A DNA stretch of 64,000 nucleotides from Lepidostoma basale (lineage: Eukaryota > Arthropoda > Insecta > Trichoptera > Lepidostomatidae), in assembly GCA_022606425.2 (NCBI GenBank), contig JAHDVF020000578.1:248001-312000 (forward strand), in the 5' to 3' direction. The notes below the pieces were generated by a model that saw only the letters and a list, made by a program, of their open reading frames with translations, did no database searches and had not been told where the DNA came from. Of this stretch, positions 53,601-62,844 are shown piece by piece. Position 1 is the first letter of the stretch. Each line of letters begins with the position of its first letter. Position numbers and translations under genes: made by a program.

Positions 53601-56600
53601 CTCCCATCTTCTATGATACTCATGTAGAAAGTATAACCAACAAGAATGCCATTGGCATTCGATGGAGGTAACCATGAGACCAAAATCTTATTCGCAGAAC
53701 TGACGACTGCTTTTATATCAGCGGGGGCTGAAGGAACTAAAAAAATGGAAACATCTTATAAGTATTCCTCAGTCTTTCAAATATCTACATCTAAAAAATA
53801 CAACTTAAATCAATGAAAAAACTAGAATAATATGGCAGAGGTTAATGTTAAGTCCTCTGTGGTATAATACAATTAAGTAAATGTCAAACTCACCAAAAGT
53901 ATATGGAGTTTAAAGTATTAATTATTAATTCATTGTTGGTACATTATTAAAACTTACCATCTTCTTGTGTGTGGCAGTAAACTGGATGACTCTTAGCTCC
54001 ATCACCAGCGCTTGTGAAACCGGCAGCTGATATGGAATAGTTGGTGAACCTCTTTAGTCCACTCAGGGTGGTTCTCAGTTGTGAAGTCTGTTTTGTGGCG
54101 TGGTCTTCCTTGTCTGTTAAAACATTCAAATAATATGATTATGCAATAGTATTTTCAGCTTAGGTAACAAAGTATAAATACAGCATCAATCATATTGGAA
54201 ATTGAATTGAATTTATTTTTTATTTCTGAATACTTACCATACCACTCTTGTAGAGGTGTATAGAAGACCTTATATCCCTGGATGATCCCATTTCTTCCTG
54301 AGTGAGGTGGTGCTTCCCAAGTCACCTGAATGTTCTTTGAATCTTCTACGGTGCAGTGTATTTTGTCTGGTGGAAGACTTGGCACTGGAAAATAAGATGC
54401 AAGAAGTCAGATTAAAAATAACTAGCTGACCCGGCAAACTTTGTACCGCCTCAGAATCAATAAATGTTGTGTTAACTTATTAGTTGAATTAAATTTAGTT
54501 ATTTATTCAGTTAACTTGAATACTCAAAATGAATTAAGTTCAATAAATGTGCAAAGATCAAAATGAAAAGAATTTGAATTACATTGATACGAATATAATT
54601 CACATGACAGCAAGGCATTTGTTTTATTGAAGCGAATCGAAATGATTCACATAGCATTGTTGCACTACTTTCCTTTAAACTATTATATTTGCTGGATGGG
54701 ATGCACTCGGGTCGATTTATTCAGATGTTTTAATAGTTATTCTGCTATTCGGGATGGAGACAAATCCAGTTAATCAATGATCATCAAAATCGGTTAAGCC
54801 TCTCTTGAGTTATAAATGGTGTAACTAACGCGACTTTGTTTCATATATAATATTCACATCCATCATATCTCTGATTGTTAGTAAGCGTCCATGATTTCGA
54901 AACTTTCATGAGGATAGGTTCAACAACGTTTTGTGAAGCTTACTCCTTCATTCCTGTTATTATCACACAAATAATGACTGTGACATGTCCAATATGTTAA
55001 TATACACCTCTTTTTTTGCTTTGCTCAGACATACTGACCACATTCACCATAAATATTATTTAAAAGTTTTCAAGAACAGTTTTTAACCCAGAATGCATTA
55101 TCTTATAATGTATAATATATCATTATCATTGGCTGCCCTCCGTGTTCGAGGAAGACAGTTCTTCACGGACGTGGGTCCTTTTACGGCTATAGAGTCCAAT
55201 CTTGGACCCACACCCTCTGGAGCATCTAGGACACGGGAAGATGTTGGCGGTGGAACCACAGCCGATGGTCTCTCCTTTCGTCTTCTCCCCCTCTCTGCGG
55301 CATTGTTTTTGCACTGTGCTTCGAAGTCTTGAGTGCTTTTGTGCACGGTTTCTGCTTCTAGGTCTTTCTTTTGCAGTCTTCTCCCAGCATTCACTGTCAG
55401 TGTTAGTACTTTGAAGGTTCTTTAGAGAGTCTTTGAAATGTTTCTTCTAAACTCCGTGATCATAATGGGTCAAAGTGCTAATAACAGTAAAATAATTATT
55501 TATACAAGTGTTTAAATATTACCGTCTTCCATTGTCACAGCAGTTACAGGATGGGAAGCCGGTCCAGGCCCTCTGGTGTTGTAAGCTTGCACTATGATTG
55601 AGTAGGTACTGAATCTCTCCAGCCCCACAAGGATGGTCTGCCCTCCTCCGTGCTGACCCATTTCCACAGTTTTGAAGTTGTAGGACTGCTGTGGGCTCAT
55701 GGACACCGTGTTGGTCACGTTGGTATCCACCTAAAAAGAAAAACTCTTAACTGTGCAAAGAATCAGACAAGATAAAAATGGTGTCTGGGTATGCTGGGTT
55801 ATAACTCCCTTGAACTGGGGAAGGAAGGATTATTGGCAACACATTTTTTCAAGCTGATTCGGGGCTCTATTGAGAACCCCTATGTTCTGGAGCAAAAAGG
55901 TCTTTTTGTTCCTGATAATTACCTGCAACAGCGCCGACATCAATTGTTCTTTACTCCGTCACGCAGAACTAACCTCCCTTTGGTGATGCCAGTAGGCAGA
56001 GCAATTCGGATGTTGAATCTAAGGTCTCAGATTTGGACATTTTCAGTGTCAGTGAGGCAGTGTTCATAAAAAAATATATTACGAATTCTGGAAAGAGTAA
56101 TGCCTCACTGACGTCGACATATTTGGGTTCTTGGTTCTCCAACATTAATATTTTTTTAGCAGGATCCCTTCTAATTTTAGCTACGAGTCGCCACTGCAAT
56201 TGAGAATATCTTTCAATACACACCTGTTGGTAGCCAACGTAATATCCAAGGAGATTTCCATTCCACATGTCTCTCTGTGGTGGTTCCCAAGTTACCACAA
56301 GCTCGGTGGAACTCTTAGCTTCTGCCCTGATGTCGAGTGGCGCTCCACTTGGTACTAAAAAAATAGATTATTATAAAAAGTTAACCTTTCTCTTAATATA
56401 TTAAAAATGGTGCTGTGTTATCATAACATACTTTAAAATAAAAGTTTGAAATTGGAAAAATGGAATGAAAATAGAATATTGTTTCAATTAATAACGGTTG
56501 ATGTCAAAAGTGATAATATTTTTGATCTAATTTGTTAAATAATTAAATTGTACGTTGACATGGAAACATCTCATTGTTAATATTAATTATGGAGGCAAGA

Positions 56601-59600
56601 AAGGTACACCAATGTGTGGTATTTCTATAACTATAACACCAGGTGCCCCTGGAAACAAGAGTCAGCCAAATCTTCCACTTCAATGGAAATTTTACTAACT
56701 AACTAACTAACTAGCAATCACGCAGAAAGGATGGACTGTCACACTTTAACCGATGCGACACTTCATTCTTCTCCTTTGGCTCCCGCGGGAGACGCGGTGT
56801 GATGGGTTGCGAACCTCATCGCCACCAATAGGCCGTCTCCCGCGCTTCGATCGTCCAACGTCCACAAAATAAATGTTTAACAAATTATATGAAATACAAT
56901 GATATAAAATAAAATAACAAAATAAAAATAATATAACAAATAATGTTCTTTTAGATGGCGCATATGTTGTAAACTGGACGATCCGGACTTTTGTGTTTAT
57001 TTAATTTATATTCCACGTTTCCACTGATATATTAAATAACTGTAATTAGGTACTTTAAACAATGCACACCAGCAAGAACTTAAAATATTATTGAAGAAAT
57101 TATTCAAATTGTCATTGGGACAAATGAAACATTTATTTTAACACGTGTCAAAATTCTTTATATCAATGAAAAAACTTATATAATTTTAACATCACAACAG
57201 TACAAACATATTACGTGTTACAATTAACTATTATAAAGTGCGGCAACAATCAAATTGATCAAAATAATTTACTTATACACGAAATAACTAAAAATATATG
57301 GGATTTTTCAGGGCTATCCATACGAAATTACCTTCTCATTGACACGAAGAAGAAGAAGAAGTATTTAGTATGAGGATAGTGACGTTACATTTAAGAAACA
57401 ACCGAAGACATTGTTCCGAGTACGTTCTTGGGGTCATAAATTTTACAAAATGGCGCACTTAAAAAAAATCGCTAAACATTCACAACTTTTGAAAATCCAG
57501 CAAGTGATCCACGCATGACAAAGTCTAAGACTGACTGATACAATATTCAAATCGACTGAACATTACTAATAAATTGTCTCTCTAACCCTCGCAAATAACG
57601 AACTAGCAAGAGTGAGACATACATAGGACAAGTGAGACAATAATATACTCATTACACTTTATAAAATGCGATATTTCCCCATCAGTGTATTGCAAACAAC
57701 ATCGTTTGATTATATTGGTAATTTATCTCCAATTTTCAATAAAATATTGCCAAATGGAATTTGTTATGTAATAATAATTATTTGAATCGATGCCTAAATG
57801 TATAACGGAGGAATAGGGAATGTCTTACCCCAGTTTTTATTATATTTATAGAGATATTAAAGTTATTATGATAGAAACAATGTGTATTAGCTACACAACA
57901 CAGGTTAAACAAGATGATTAGCTATTTAATATTGTACATTTTATATGTTAGTTTTAAATTCTTTACCTTCTTCCAATGTAGTGACTTGTATAACTTGACT
58001 GGGCTCACTCATACCCAATCTGTTCTCTGCTATGATTCTTAGATGATAAGACTTGGCCGGTCTTAGATTTTGTACTGTGGCCGTTGTAGAACTTCCGGGA
58101 ACAACCACTTTCTGCGGCTGAGACAACCAAGGATCTAAACACAAAAATATGACAATTATTTGACAGTAGTATCAAAATTATACCAAAACAAAACATGAAC
58201 ATCAAAGCATATTTTAGATTATTTAATGTATCAAAACTACACATGAAGAATACAGGCAGTTATTTTATGTGACCTTGGTAGTATCTCAATTCCCTCAAAA
58301 TATATTAAAGTACGCTTATTGAAAACTACCTGCGTCCTACCGGTGTTAACTTATGGGTTTGAAACTATAACATTGTCTCAGAAAAGCACAAATAAATCTA
58401 TACGCTTTGGAAAGAGCAATATTGGGAATTAGTATAGCAAATAGGGTGAGAAACACCACTATTAGAGTTCGAACAGGAGTGTTGGACATCATTGGAAGAG
58501 TAGCAGCGCTGGACAGGCTATGTTGCTTGCAGCTTGGACGATAGATGGACAAAACACTTCCTTTGTCCTAGAACTGCGACTTGAAACCCAGGACGTCCCC
58601 AACTCCGATGGAGGGATGACATTAAAGAGGCTGCTGGTACGACATGGATGCGTGTTGCCCAGGATCGATAGATATGGAAGAAGATGGAAGAGGCCTACGT
58701 CCAGGAGTGAACGGATATAGGCTGGTGATGATGATGACGATGATTGAATACTTTGTATACAGTCATCATATTAATATCAACATCTTGGTTTATTCTATAT
58801 CTTTGCAATTAAAACACAGTTGTCACTTGTTTCCCACTGCATTTTATATACTCGTATATGCAACAGCAAATACTTTAAACAATTTATATCTTAATTTATG
58901 CCCCAAATTGTCGCACAGTGGCGCTTTAAAGTTAACTTGTATTGAAGGCGATTCGTCTTCTAAACGAGGTGGCAACGGAGATGGACTTCTTTGAATGCAG
59001 TTATAATCTTACGATAAAAGTAGCAATGAGATATCTATATTATATCTATTCACATGGTTATATGCATATTTCCTTTGAAGTTCTTTTTTCTACCATTTAC
59101 AACGATTTGGCTCACGCTGTAATGATGTAAAGCGCTATTCAACAAAATAGTAATAAGCCGGTGAATAAGAAAATCGTTATTCTTATCTATAGATGTATAT
59201 CTTTCGAAGAACTTTAGGTTTCTGCATGATATTATTGAAACATTATTTTGAACTTATGTGAACTTATTTGAACCCAAAATTAACAAACCAGATCCCAGAT
59301 CTGTCCGATTCCTATCATGTACATGGCCACTATTTTAAACAAACACTTTAATAACATAAAAAAATATGGTTTTTAGAAGATCATATCCAAGTTAGGGTCA
59401 TTTGGTAAAGATGTTATACTATGGCATCTTCGAGAATTGTTTTATGTGGGTAAATTACCTGCTCCTGGTTTATATTGCACGATGTAGTTAATAATCGGAC
59501 TATTTCCTGCATAAGGCTGACTCCACGAGAGTTGGATGCTTCTGGATTGCTGGTCGTTAATTCTAATATTCTTTGGCATCTCTGGAACCTAAAATGAAAC

Positions 59601-61094
59601 AAAAATCATATGCTGTTAAAAAACAATAAATCAAATCTACACGTTTGGTCTATGAGATTTTTTATCCGATTTATAATCTAGTGACATGAATTCTCGTTAA
59701 TATGCTCAGTTTAAAATCTAATTTAAGGTAAATTCAAATGGTAGAATTTATTGAGATGGACTGAACATGTGGAGAGAATGCCGTTGTCTCGGGTACCAAA
59801 GAGAATCCTCGAGGCATATCCGGATGGAAGGAGAAAGGTTGGTAGGCCTAGACTCCGATGGGAGGATGAGGTGAAGAAGGACGCTCCACAACTACGGCAA
59901 ATGAGAGACTGGAAGGCTGAAGTAGGTGATAGAAGTGCTTGGATCCGAAGGCTGATGGAGAAAAAACATTGTTTTAATTCATAAAAAAATCAAAAAGCAT
60001 TTGTTAATTGTATACCTCCTGCACGATAAGTTGAATGATCATCTCGTCCTGTCCAAAAGCATTGCTGGCGAAGCAGGTAAGAGTCCCCGTGTCTTGTCTG
60101 TAGGTGTGGAGAATCCCAAGTTCTGACACCATCCCATCATCCAGTATCTGCTCTCGTATTGAATACCTGAAGATATAAAATCATTTATTAAATACTTAAG
60201 TCATCAATTTAGACAACACATCAGACAACCATCTTAATCTGGCTTCCTCAAACTTATCTAATATAAGGGCGTCTGGGAGTCCAGTTATAAGACTGACACC
60301 AAATGACATCAAACATATTACCTACGTCAATTACGGTCAACTGCATTGATCCCATATCTAAATGGATGGCATCAAACAAACTTAAACTAAATCCACCCAA
60401 AACGGAATTTCTCTGGACTGCTTCCGCAAAGCGTTAACATCTTCTCTATCATTCTTCAATTTCGACAGCTGACAATGATATCGTTCCCAAAAACTTCACA
60501 AAGCTTCTTGGTGCTTATCTTGATGCAAATCTGTCCCTAAAATCCCAAATTAATAACACGGTCAGCGCTAGTTTCTTCCACCTAAGACGATTAAAATCCG
60601 TCAAAAGGAGTATTCCCATGACACTTTCAAAACTCTTGTAAATTCCTTCGTTGTGTCACGACTTGACTATTGTAATGGGCTTTATGCAAACATTCCAAAA
60701 CAACAATTAAACAAACTTCAATCTGCGTTCAATGCAGCAGCAAGTTGTTCAATGTTTTTCATGTTTCATACCCAATTTAAAACTTGCATATTTTGTTCTA
60801 TTATACATTCTAATCGATAGCGAATATCAATCAGATGCAGCGTTCACATTTAGATTTAAAACACGTCTTAATGCGCCCTTGAGGTGATTACATCACAGAA
60901 ACGGCGCTTTAAAAGTTAGCATATTATAATTATTATTTATTACCTCTGGTCTACTTGGTGTGTAATGGCGTGGTGATGCTGGTTCCTCCAGCTGATGTGG
61001 AGTGGAGTGTCTCCCAAAGCCGTGCACTGCAGATGAGCCTGTTCCCCGGCCACAACTTGAACTTGCTTATTTTTAGATGGAAAGTATGCTGGAG
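38501..61094 (-). CDS. Dscam: Dscam-family cell adhesion molecule, 3' half, 22 exons, 1,169 residues
   Basis: Exons from 5' to 3': 60944-61094, 60016-60166, 59459-59588, 57967-58134, 56224-56354, 55523-55730, 54238-54384, 53958-54113, 53597-53736, 53175-53331, 52760-52937, 52231-52421, 51164-51349, 50868-51004, 50006-50162, 49634-49780, 48530-48706, 47135-47304, 46357-46429, 44683-44886, 42811-43006, 38501-38657. Every junction is GT-AG, every phase agrees, and the first base pair is the tail of a codon. Domain order is Ig9, FN3 1-4, Ig10, FN3 5-6, transmembrane helix and a cytoplasmic tail, as in Dscam. The juxtaposed ILPVTLSLLVLTALVALVLL, EVKKILTLHLPISEYDTR and the ending FQINV are family hallmarks. 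Dscam proteins are homophilic neuronal receptors for self-avoidance and axon guidance. No arrays of alternative exons and only one transmembrane exon are present, which favours a Dscam2/3/4-like paralogue over hypervariable Dscam1; the paralogue is not fixed. Upstream exons lie beyond 64000. Confidence 0.95.
40160..40730 (-). mobile_element. Non-LTR retrotransposon 3' part (copy in Dscam last intron)
   Basis: CTCACGTGGCCGACATTTAA, GATCGTGCCACGTTTTCCTG and TTGTTGCCTGCCCTAATCCT are the minus-strand signatures of the TTAG-tailed family. The tail itself is eroded. Stops interrupt the frame. Confidence 0.7.
41066..41376. repeat. 28-bp tandem repeat with 56-bp higher order
   Basis: Monomers of TTTTGCTGGTATTAGCCACA plus TGAGTTTA alternate with TTTTGCTGGTATGAGTCGCT plus TGAGTCAA, about eleven in all. 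Traces recur at 41770-41830 (GAGTTACTTTTGCTGGTG), so a 390-bp segment (41377-41768) appears inserted in the array. Confidence 0.85.
41893..42688. mobile_element. Fold-back element interrupted by a reverse-transcriptase fragment
   Basis: The left end is TTTATTGTTTCTTGTACAGT and the right end is GCAAAGCGAAACATGTCACA with AAAACTGATGCTTATTTTTT. Between about 42180 and 42560 on the minus strand lies a broken C-terminal reverse-transcriptase region (YKTCIRPIMTYGIKARAFTV; LRVTEMKTLRTFTGRTLRDR). Confidence 0.6.
42811..43006 (-). CDS. Dscam: Dscam GC-rich cytoplasmic exon (Gly/Arg-rich)
   Basis: The acceptor is GTATTTTCAG and the donor is TTTTAG|GTAAGA. The length is 196 bp, which is 1 mod 3 and exactly what is needed to join the phase-1 donor at 44682 to the phase-2 acceptor of the last exon. 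It encodes VGAVDVSSSSETSLGAGGG, GGGGRRGYPSRRGVKGS, AAGPGGTRRHVRSSSGYSS and HNDETTFS; the last block continues into ISNYPFNDHIHPPSRF. It is strongly GC-rich in an AT-rich 6-kb interval. Confidence 0.88.
43440..44050 (+). mobile_element. RTE-like retroelement C-terminal fragment, (GAA)n tail
   Basis: The open frame 43476-43907 reads KACVLPVGTYGLETVTLSK, TQRAMERAMLGISLRDKVRN, VTDIINRVATLKWQWAGHVA and then SAGRTQ, the usual 3' end of RTE-like LINEs. It ends in GAA repeats (44028-44045). It lies in the intron between the last cytoplasmic Dscam exons. Confidence 0.78.
44440..44525. mobile_element. Short inverted-repeat remnant (CATTTCATAGACCCC)
   Basis: CATTTCATAGACCCCCAGGG at the left is mirrored by GGGGGTCCATGAAATG at the right, within 85 bp. 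This is a MITE-like relic, perhaps hAT-derived. Confidence 0.45.
44683..48706 (-). CDS. Dscam: Dscam cytoplasmic exons (48530-48706, 47135-47304, 46357-46429, 44683-44886)
   Basis: In order: ELSSGSCGSQAAIGDSPSLA with NREQQQQG and PAPPQH (possible SH3 contact); EYMEDICPYATFQLTKPAYS, Tyr-rich (YSGNVYSGPYHS); SKEPEYTKVRRKGSKLRD; then ESDNLGSTDSEVKKILTLHL, PISEYDTRDEADDMSEEE and GDATSVSSH. The last donor is T|GTAATA at 44682. Reading on into the intron gives a stop after about nine residues (44657), so a truncated isoform by intron retention is possible. Confidence 0.9.
45232..46115. mobile_element. Dscam intron with fold-back 5' end and TTAG-tailed retroelement copy
   Basis: TTTATTGTTTCTTGAATTGT near 45236 is a fold-back family end. 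45913-46111 is a minus-strand retroelement 3' end (CTAACTAACCATCACGCCGT, AACATTCATACATCGTGTCA, ATGCCATGTTTTCCTCGGTC). The rest (45280-45900) shows nothing recognisable. Confidence 0.55.
46478..46655 (+). mobile_element. Degenerate reverse-transcriptase tail
   Basis: The intron between Dscam exons 18 and 19 carries broken codons for DVVARVARVAHGHLRDM, a WTIDEPEGW-like stretch and GDPP. It resembles the R-V-A-x-L-K-W-x-W-A-G-H-V region of RTE-like C-termini. Confidence 0.5.
48095..48372. mobile_element. tRNA-like fragment followed by hAT-like remnant
   Basis: On the minus strand, CTAGGAGATAGAAGGC and GGGTTCAAGCCT resemble A- and B-box promoter elements (48100-48172). At 48301-48372, CCGCGGCACACCAACTG and its inverse, ending in GGAACACTG, resemble the CAGTGTTCC end of hAT-type MITEs. 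Both are decayed. Confidence 0.4.
48977..49157 (-). mobile_element. Non-LTR retrotransposon 3' end (copy)
   Basis: ACTAACTAACTATGCATCAC, GAAGGGGTAGGCAG and TTCATACATCGTGTCATGCA fit the family. The copy is truncated just before an adjoining SINE. Confidence 0.7.
49166..49415 (+). mobile_element. tRNA-derived SINE, second full-length copy
   Basis: TGGCCGAGTGGTAAGTG and GGGTTCGATTCCCGG form the tRNA-like head. The body and tail match the 25858 copy (ACACTGTCTTTGGTCTGGTG; TTTGGCTCATGCTGTCATGA). The end has TAA repeats. It lies 220 bp from the Dscam transmembrane exon. Confidence 0.8.
49634..49780 (-). CDS. Dscam: Dscam transmembrane exon
   Basis: Juxtamembrane GALPDLSPPVSHSSDKPFYS leads into the helix VILPVTLSLLVLTALVALVL, then the stop-transfer RRSK. 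Only one such exon is found; Dscam1 carries two alternative ones. Confidence 0.93.
50006..51004 (-). CDS. Dscam: Dscam exons: FN3 domain 6 (50868-51004, 50006-50162)
   Basis: VPVKPKHSQMITVNATVVTV, GGCGILYFVIEYREHSHSQ, then WRMVSNTVQATERVFSVPGL and STQYHLKITAHNNAGFAVAL. This is the last extracellular domain before the membrane exon. Confidence 0.92.
50297..50810 (-). mobile_element. Old, degenerate copy of the TTAG-tailed retroelement
   Basis: AACTATCAAGGCGTTTATCT, CATGCCATATTTTCCTTGGC and CATACGTCCAAACCAACGTA align loosely with the family. It is the most diverged copy in the window. Confidence 0.5.
51164..52937 (-). CDS. Dscam: Dscam exons: Ig domain 10 and FN3 domain 5
   Basis: 52760-52937 and the first part of 52231-52421 form Ig10: ISLPCHKVGIPQPSTVWRQQ, DGTLII, TDSGNYTCSVENSHGRDEI. 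The same exon continues VPPQPPALAVLDSHADSIHL into FN5, which ends in 51164-51349 (GYVINYKRDSGDWEE, RYQLYITAYNIIGTG). An Ig set between FN3 4 and FN3 5 is the Dscam signature. Confidence 0.93.
51470..51835 (+). mobile_element. RTE-like retroelement C-terminal fragment
   Basis: It lies in the Dscam intron between exons 12 and 13, opposite strand. VRVTDIKSKLEERQMRWYGH, then RRTPDHTVNRALYVNLP and RRRPRNMWMIQCNSVLQRN, form an R-W-x-G-H ... R-R-P-R-x-x-W signature. Confidence 0.7.
53028..53160. mobile_element. Mobile-element fragment abutting a Dscam donor site
   Basis: ACAGAGGTTCAGCTTTTGTG, CTGATGGGAACATTGCTGGA and GATTTATGCAGAGGCTTGAT match 21718-21830 in CWF19L1 intron 7. It almost fills the 237-bp intron 52938-53174. 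Confidence 0.55.
53175..53736 (-). CDS. Dscam: Dscam exons: FN3 domain 4 (53597-53736, 53175-53331)
   Basis: VPSAPADIKAVVSSANKILV, SWLPPSNANGILVGYTFYMS, then EGTHKRILSPNTEAHETVRL and THQFWLTASTKVGEGDSTRV. A mobile-element fragment (53028-53160) lies within about 15-35 bp of the donor site of the second exon. Confidence 0.92.
53958..54384 (-). CDS. Dscam: Dscam exons: FN3 domain 3 (54238-54384, 53958-54113)
   Basis: VPSLPPDKIHCTVEDSKNIQ, VTWEAPPHSGRNGIIQGYKV, then LSGLKRFTNYSISAAGFTSA and HPVYCHTQED. The two exons meet in phase 1 at the Asp after EWY. Confidence 0.92.
54385..55522. other. Dscam intron with LINE C-terminal zinc-finger-like remnant
   Basis: Near 54418, CTAGCTGACCCGGCAAACTT resembles the end of a widespread insect repeat. 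On the minus strand at 55100-55330 a broken frame carries C-x2-C-x4-CGSKIGLYSRKRTH, like the Cys/His end of some LINE polyproteins. No Dscam exon is seen here. Confidence 0.45.
55523..56354 (-). CDS. Dscam: Dscam exons: FN3 domain 2 (56224-56354, 55523-55730)
   Basis: VPSGAPLDIRAEAKSSTELV and WEPPQRDMWNGNLLGYYVGY are followed by a phase-0 intron. VDTNVTNTVS, LERFSTYSIIVQAYNTRGPG and the linker VTAVTMEDG complete the domain. The NVT and NTV region gives a likely N-glycosylation site. Confidence 0.93.
55790..56110 (+). mobile_element. LINE reverse-transcriptase C-terminal fragment (pair member 1)
   Basis: GLLATHFFKLIRGSIENPYV and LFFTPSRRTNLPLVMPVGR, then RMLN, resemble jockey-like LINE C-termini. 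The same fragment recurs at 61261-61600 with about 90% similar residues. It interrupts the intron between the two FN3-2 exons... and ends 110 bp from exon 56224. Confidence 0.7.
56694..56852 (-). mobile_element. Chimeric TTAG-tailed repeat, inverse copy of 35381-35532
   Basis: ACTAACTAACTAACTAGCAA, GCTCCCGCGGGAGACGCGGT and GAACCTCATCGCCACCAATA mirror the 35381 copy in inverse orientation. The rest of this Dscam intron (56853-57966) shows nothing but AT-rich sequence and a (GAA)n run at 57344. Confidence 0.65.
57967..59588 (-). CDS. Dscam: Dscam exons: FN3 domain 1 (59459-59588, 57967-58134)
   Basis: VPEMPKNIRI opens the domain, with the FN3 Trp in IQLSWSQPYAGN and the Tyr in AKSYHLRIIAENRLG. 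The intron between (58135-59458) is filled by an RTE-like fragment and a SINE 3' end. Confidence 0.92.
58310..58750 (+). mobile_element. RTE-like LINE 3' end with GATGAT tail
   Basis: CTACCTGCGTCCTACCGGTG encodes LPVLTYGFET before frameshifts. The 3' end CCTACGTCCAGGAGTGAACG, then ATAGGCTGGTGATGATGATG, is the typical RTE-like terminus. It lies in the Dscam FN3-1 intron. Confidence 0.75.
59012..59152 (+). mobile_element. SINE 3'-end fragment
   Basis: CGATTTGGCTCACGCTGTAA, TGATGTAAAGCGCTATTCAA and CAAAATAGTAATAA match the 3' end of the SINEs at 25858 and 49166. The tRNA head is missing. Confidence 0.65.
59740..59985 (+). mobile_element. LINE C-terminal fragment
   Basis: MRWTEHVERMPLSRVPKRIL, GRRKVGRPRLRWEDEVKKDA and then GDRSAWIRRLMEKK form an R-W-x-x-H-V-x-R-M ... 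G-R-P-R-x-R-W signature of a LINE family distinct from the TTAG-tailed one. Confidence 0.75.
60016..61094 (-). CDS. Dscam: Dscam exons: Ig domain 9 (60944-61094, 60016-60166)
   Basis: Two 151-bp exons give APAYFPSKNKQVQVVAG, the first Ig cysteine in HLQCTALG, W in HISWRNQ, and the second cysteine in TGTLTCFASNAFG. A phase-2 intron splits the domain between Arg and Tyr. The intron (60167-60943) holds a reverse-transcriptase remnant. Confidence 0.93.
60280..60920 (+). mobile_element. Degenerate CR1/jockey-like reverse-transcriptase remnant
   Basis: It lies in the Ig9 intron of Dscam. LKLNPPKTEFLWT, FTKLLGAYLDANLSLKSQIN and FFHLRRLKSVKRSIP are readable in two frames. The 3' end (GAGGTGATTACATCACAGAA; GCGCTTTAAAAGTTAGCATA) recurs inverted near 22855-22920. 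Confidence 0.65.
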
Positions 61095-61260
61095 CTGGAA
61101 ACAAAAACAATAATTATATTAAATTCAATCTTATACCCCAGATGCTTGAGATTAAGAGGAGAAAAACTATGGCAAATAAATAAACAAGGATATGGAGTGT
61201 CGGGAGGCCACCTAAAAGATGGACTGATGAAATTCCCCGAATAGCTGGGAATACCTGGAT

Positions 61261-61780
61261 GTGGAAGGAACAAACAGCATTTCTCTTGGGTATGCTCGAA
61301 CTGAGGAGGAAGGATTACTGTCAACACATTTTTTCAAACTGATTCGGGGCTTTATTGAGAACCCCTATTTTCTGGAGCAAATAGGTATTTTTGTTCCTGA
61401 TAACTACCTGCGACAACGCCGACATCAATTGTTCTTTACTCCGTCACACAGAACCAACCTGCCTTTGGTGATGCCAGTAGGAAGAGCAATTCGGAAGTTG
61501 AATCTAATCATCTCAGATTTGGACATTTTCAGTGTCAGTGAGGCAGTTTTCATAAAAAAAATATTGCAAATTCTGGAAAGAGTACTGCCTCACTGACGTC
61601 GACATATTTGGATTCCTTCTGATATGTACTCGTATGATTTTTTTGGTCTCATGTTGTTTTGTTTTATTTTATCTTTGTAATACCGTTTTGTGTCCAAATG
61701 AGTCGCCTAAATGTTTTATCGTTTGTAATGTCTCATTTGTGTATAATGTATAAATAAATAAATAAAATAAATCAAAAAAT
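61261..61780 (+). mobile_element. LINE reverse-transcriptase C-terminal fragment (pair member 2)
   Basis: EEEGLLSTHFFKLIRGFIEN, LFFTPSHRTNLPLVMPVGR and ISDLDIFSVSEAVF are followed by a 3' UTR-like stretch ending in AAATAAATAAATAAAATAAA. It is better preserved than the 55790 copy. Confidence 0.75.
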
Positions 61781-62044
61781 AAATAAAACAGGGACTTCTG
61801 GAGAAAAATGGAAGAGACCTATATCCAGCTGGCAAAGAAACAGGACTGAAGAAGAAGAATAAGGAGAATAAATACATGTTATTTTGGACTCTGCAAACCC
61901 CATTTGCAAAGAAACACCTAACAGAATACTGGGTGCTGAGCAAGAATTACGAAAATGGGTTACTGGTCTTTGAAAGGAAGGTGTTGAGAGACAATCTTTG
62001 GACCACTCTATGAAAATGGAGAGTGGAGGATAAGGTTCAACCAT

Positions 62045-62840
62045 GCACGACTCCTCAATATTTGATTTATTTGATCATGTCATGTTTTTCTTGGTCTTCC
62101 TCTATTTCTAGTAGCATTTACATCCTTAATACGTTTTTTTTTTTACCATTATTTCTCCATTCATTATTTCCATGTGTCCAAACCATCTTAATTTTCCTTT
62201 CATTAATTTGTTCATAACGCTTTCATTTGCACCGCATTCACTCCTTATATTCTCATTCGACACTGTAGGTTTCTATCATACACAGTTTTTGCACACATTC
62301 GTCTAAGAGATATCATTTGGGGCAGTGCACAATGGTGTCACGAACACCATTGTGCCCTGCCATTTTAGCTTTTTTGGATAGGCTTTAGTTTACGATGACA
62401 ACTTTAAGTGCACCATTCGTTTAACATAATAACCTAAATATACAAACTCATCTACTTGTTCCAGATTTTCACCATTCACGCTAACGTTGCAGACTGTCAT
62501 GATTTCTTCTTTTTGGAAAAATCATTACCTTAGATTCACTCACATTCATCAGATCATTTAGCATGCATTATATACATACTAGTCACCAAGACTAGTTCAT
62601 GATCGTTGTCAACAAGTAGGACAGCGTCATCCGCACACAATAGACATATTAGTGACACTCCGCTCATTTTGGTTCCTATATCCAACCCTTTCAGCTCTTT
62701 CATACACTTGTCTATATATAGATAAAATAACCACGGGGACATTACGCAACCCTGTTTGACACCTTTAATCAAACCAGGCTGTAAGATCCCCATTTACTCT
62801 GGCACTAGCAGGGCTTTCAATTATTTCCAATATTAATTAT
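62045..62840 (-). mobile_element. Non-LTR retrotransposon fragment with reverse-transcriptase core
   Basis: Reading on the minus strand, GIKGVKQGCVMSPWLFYLYI, SLICLLCADDAVLLVDNDH and further downstream the family's C-terminal signatures place the palm motif on the same family as the TTAG-tailed copies. The catalytic box reads CADD rather than the usual F/YADD. Stops and frameshifts show it is dead. Confidence 0.75.
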
Positions 62841-62844
62841 CTTA

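Noticed and set aside
38501..61094. Hypervariable Dscam1 with alternative exon arrays
   Set aside because: Alternative arrays of Dscam1 encode Ig2, Ig3 and Ig7, outside this window, but only one transmembrane exon is present where Dscam1 has two; the paralogue is left open.
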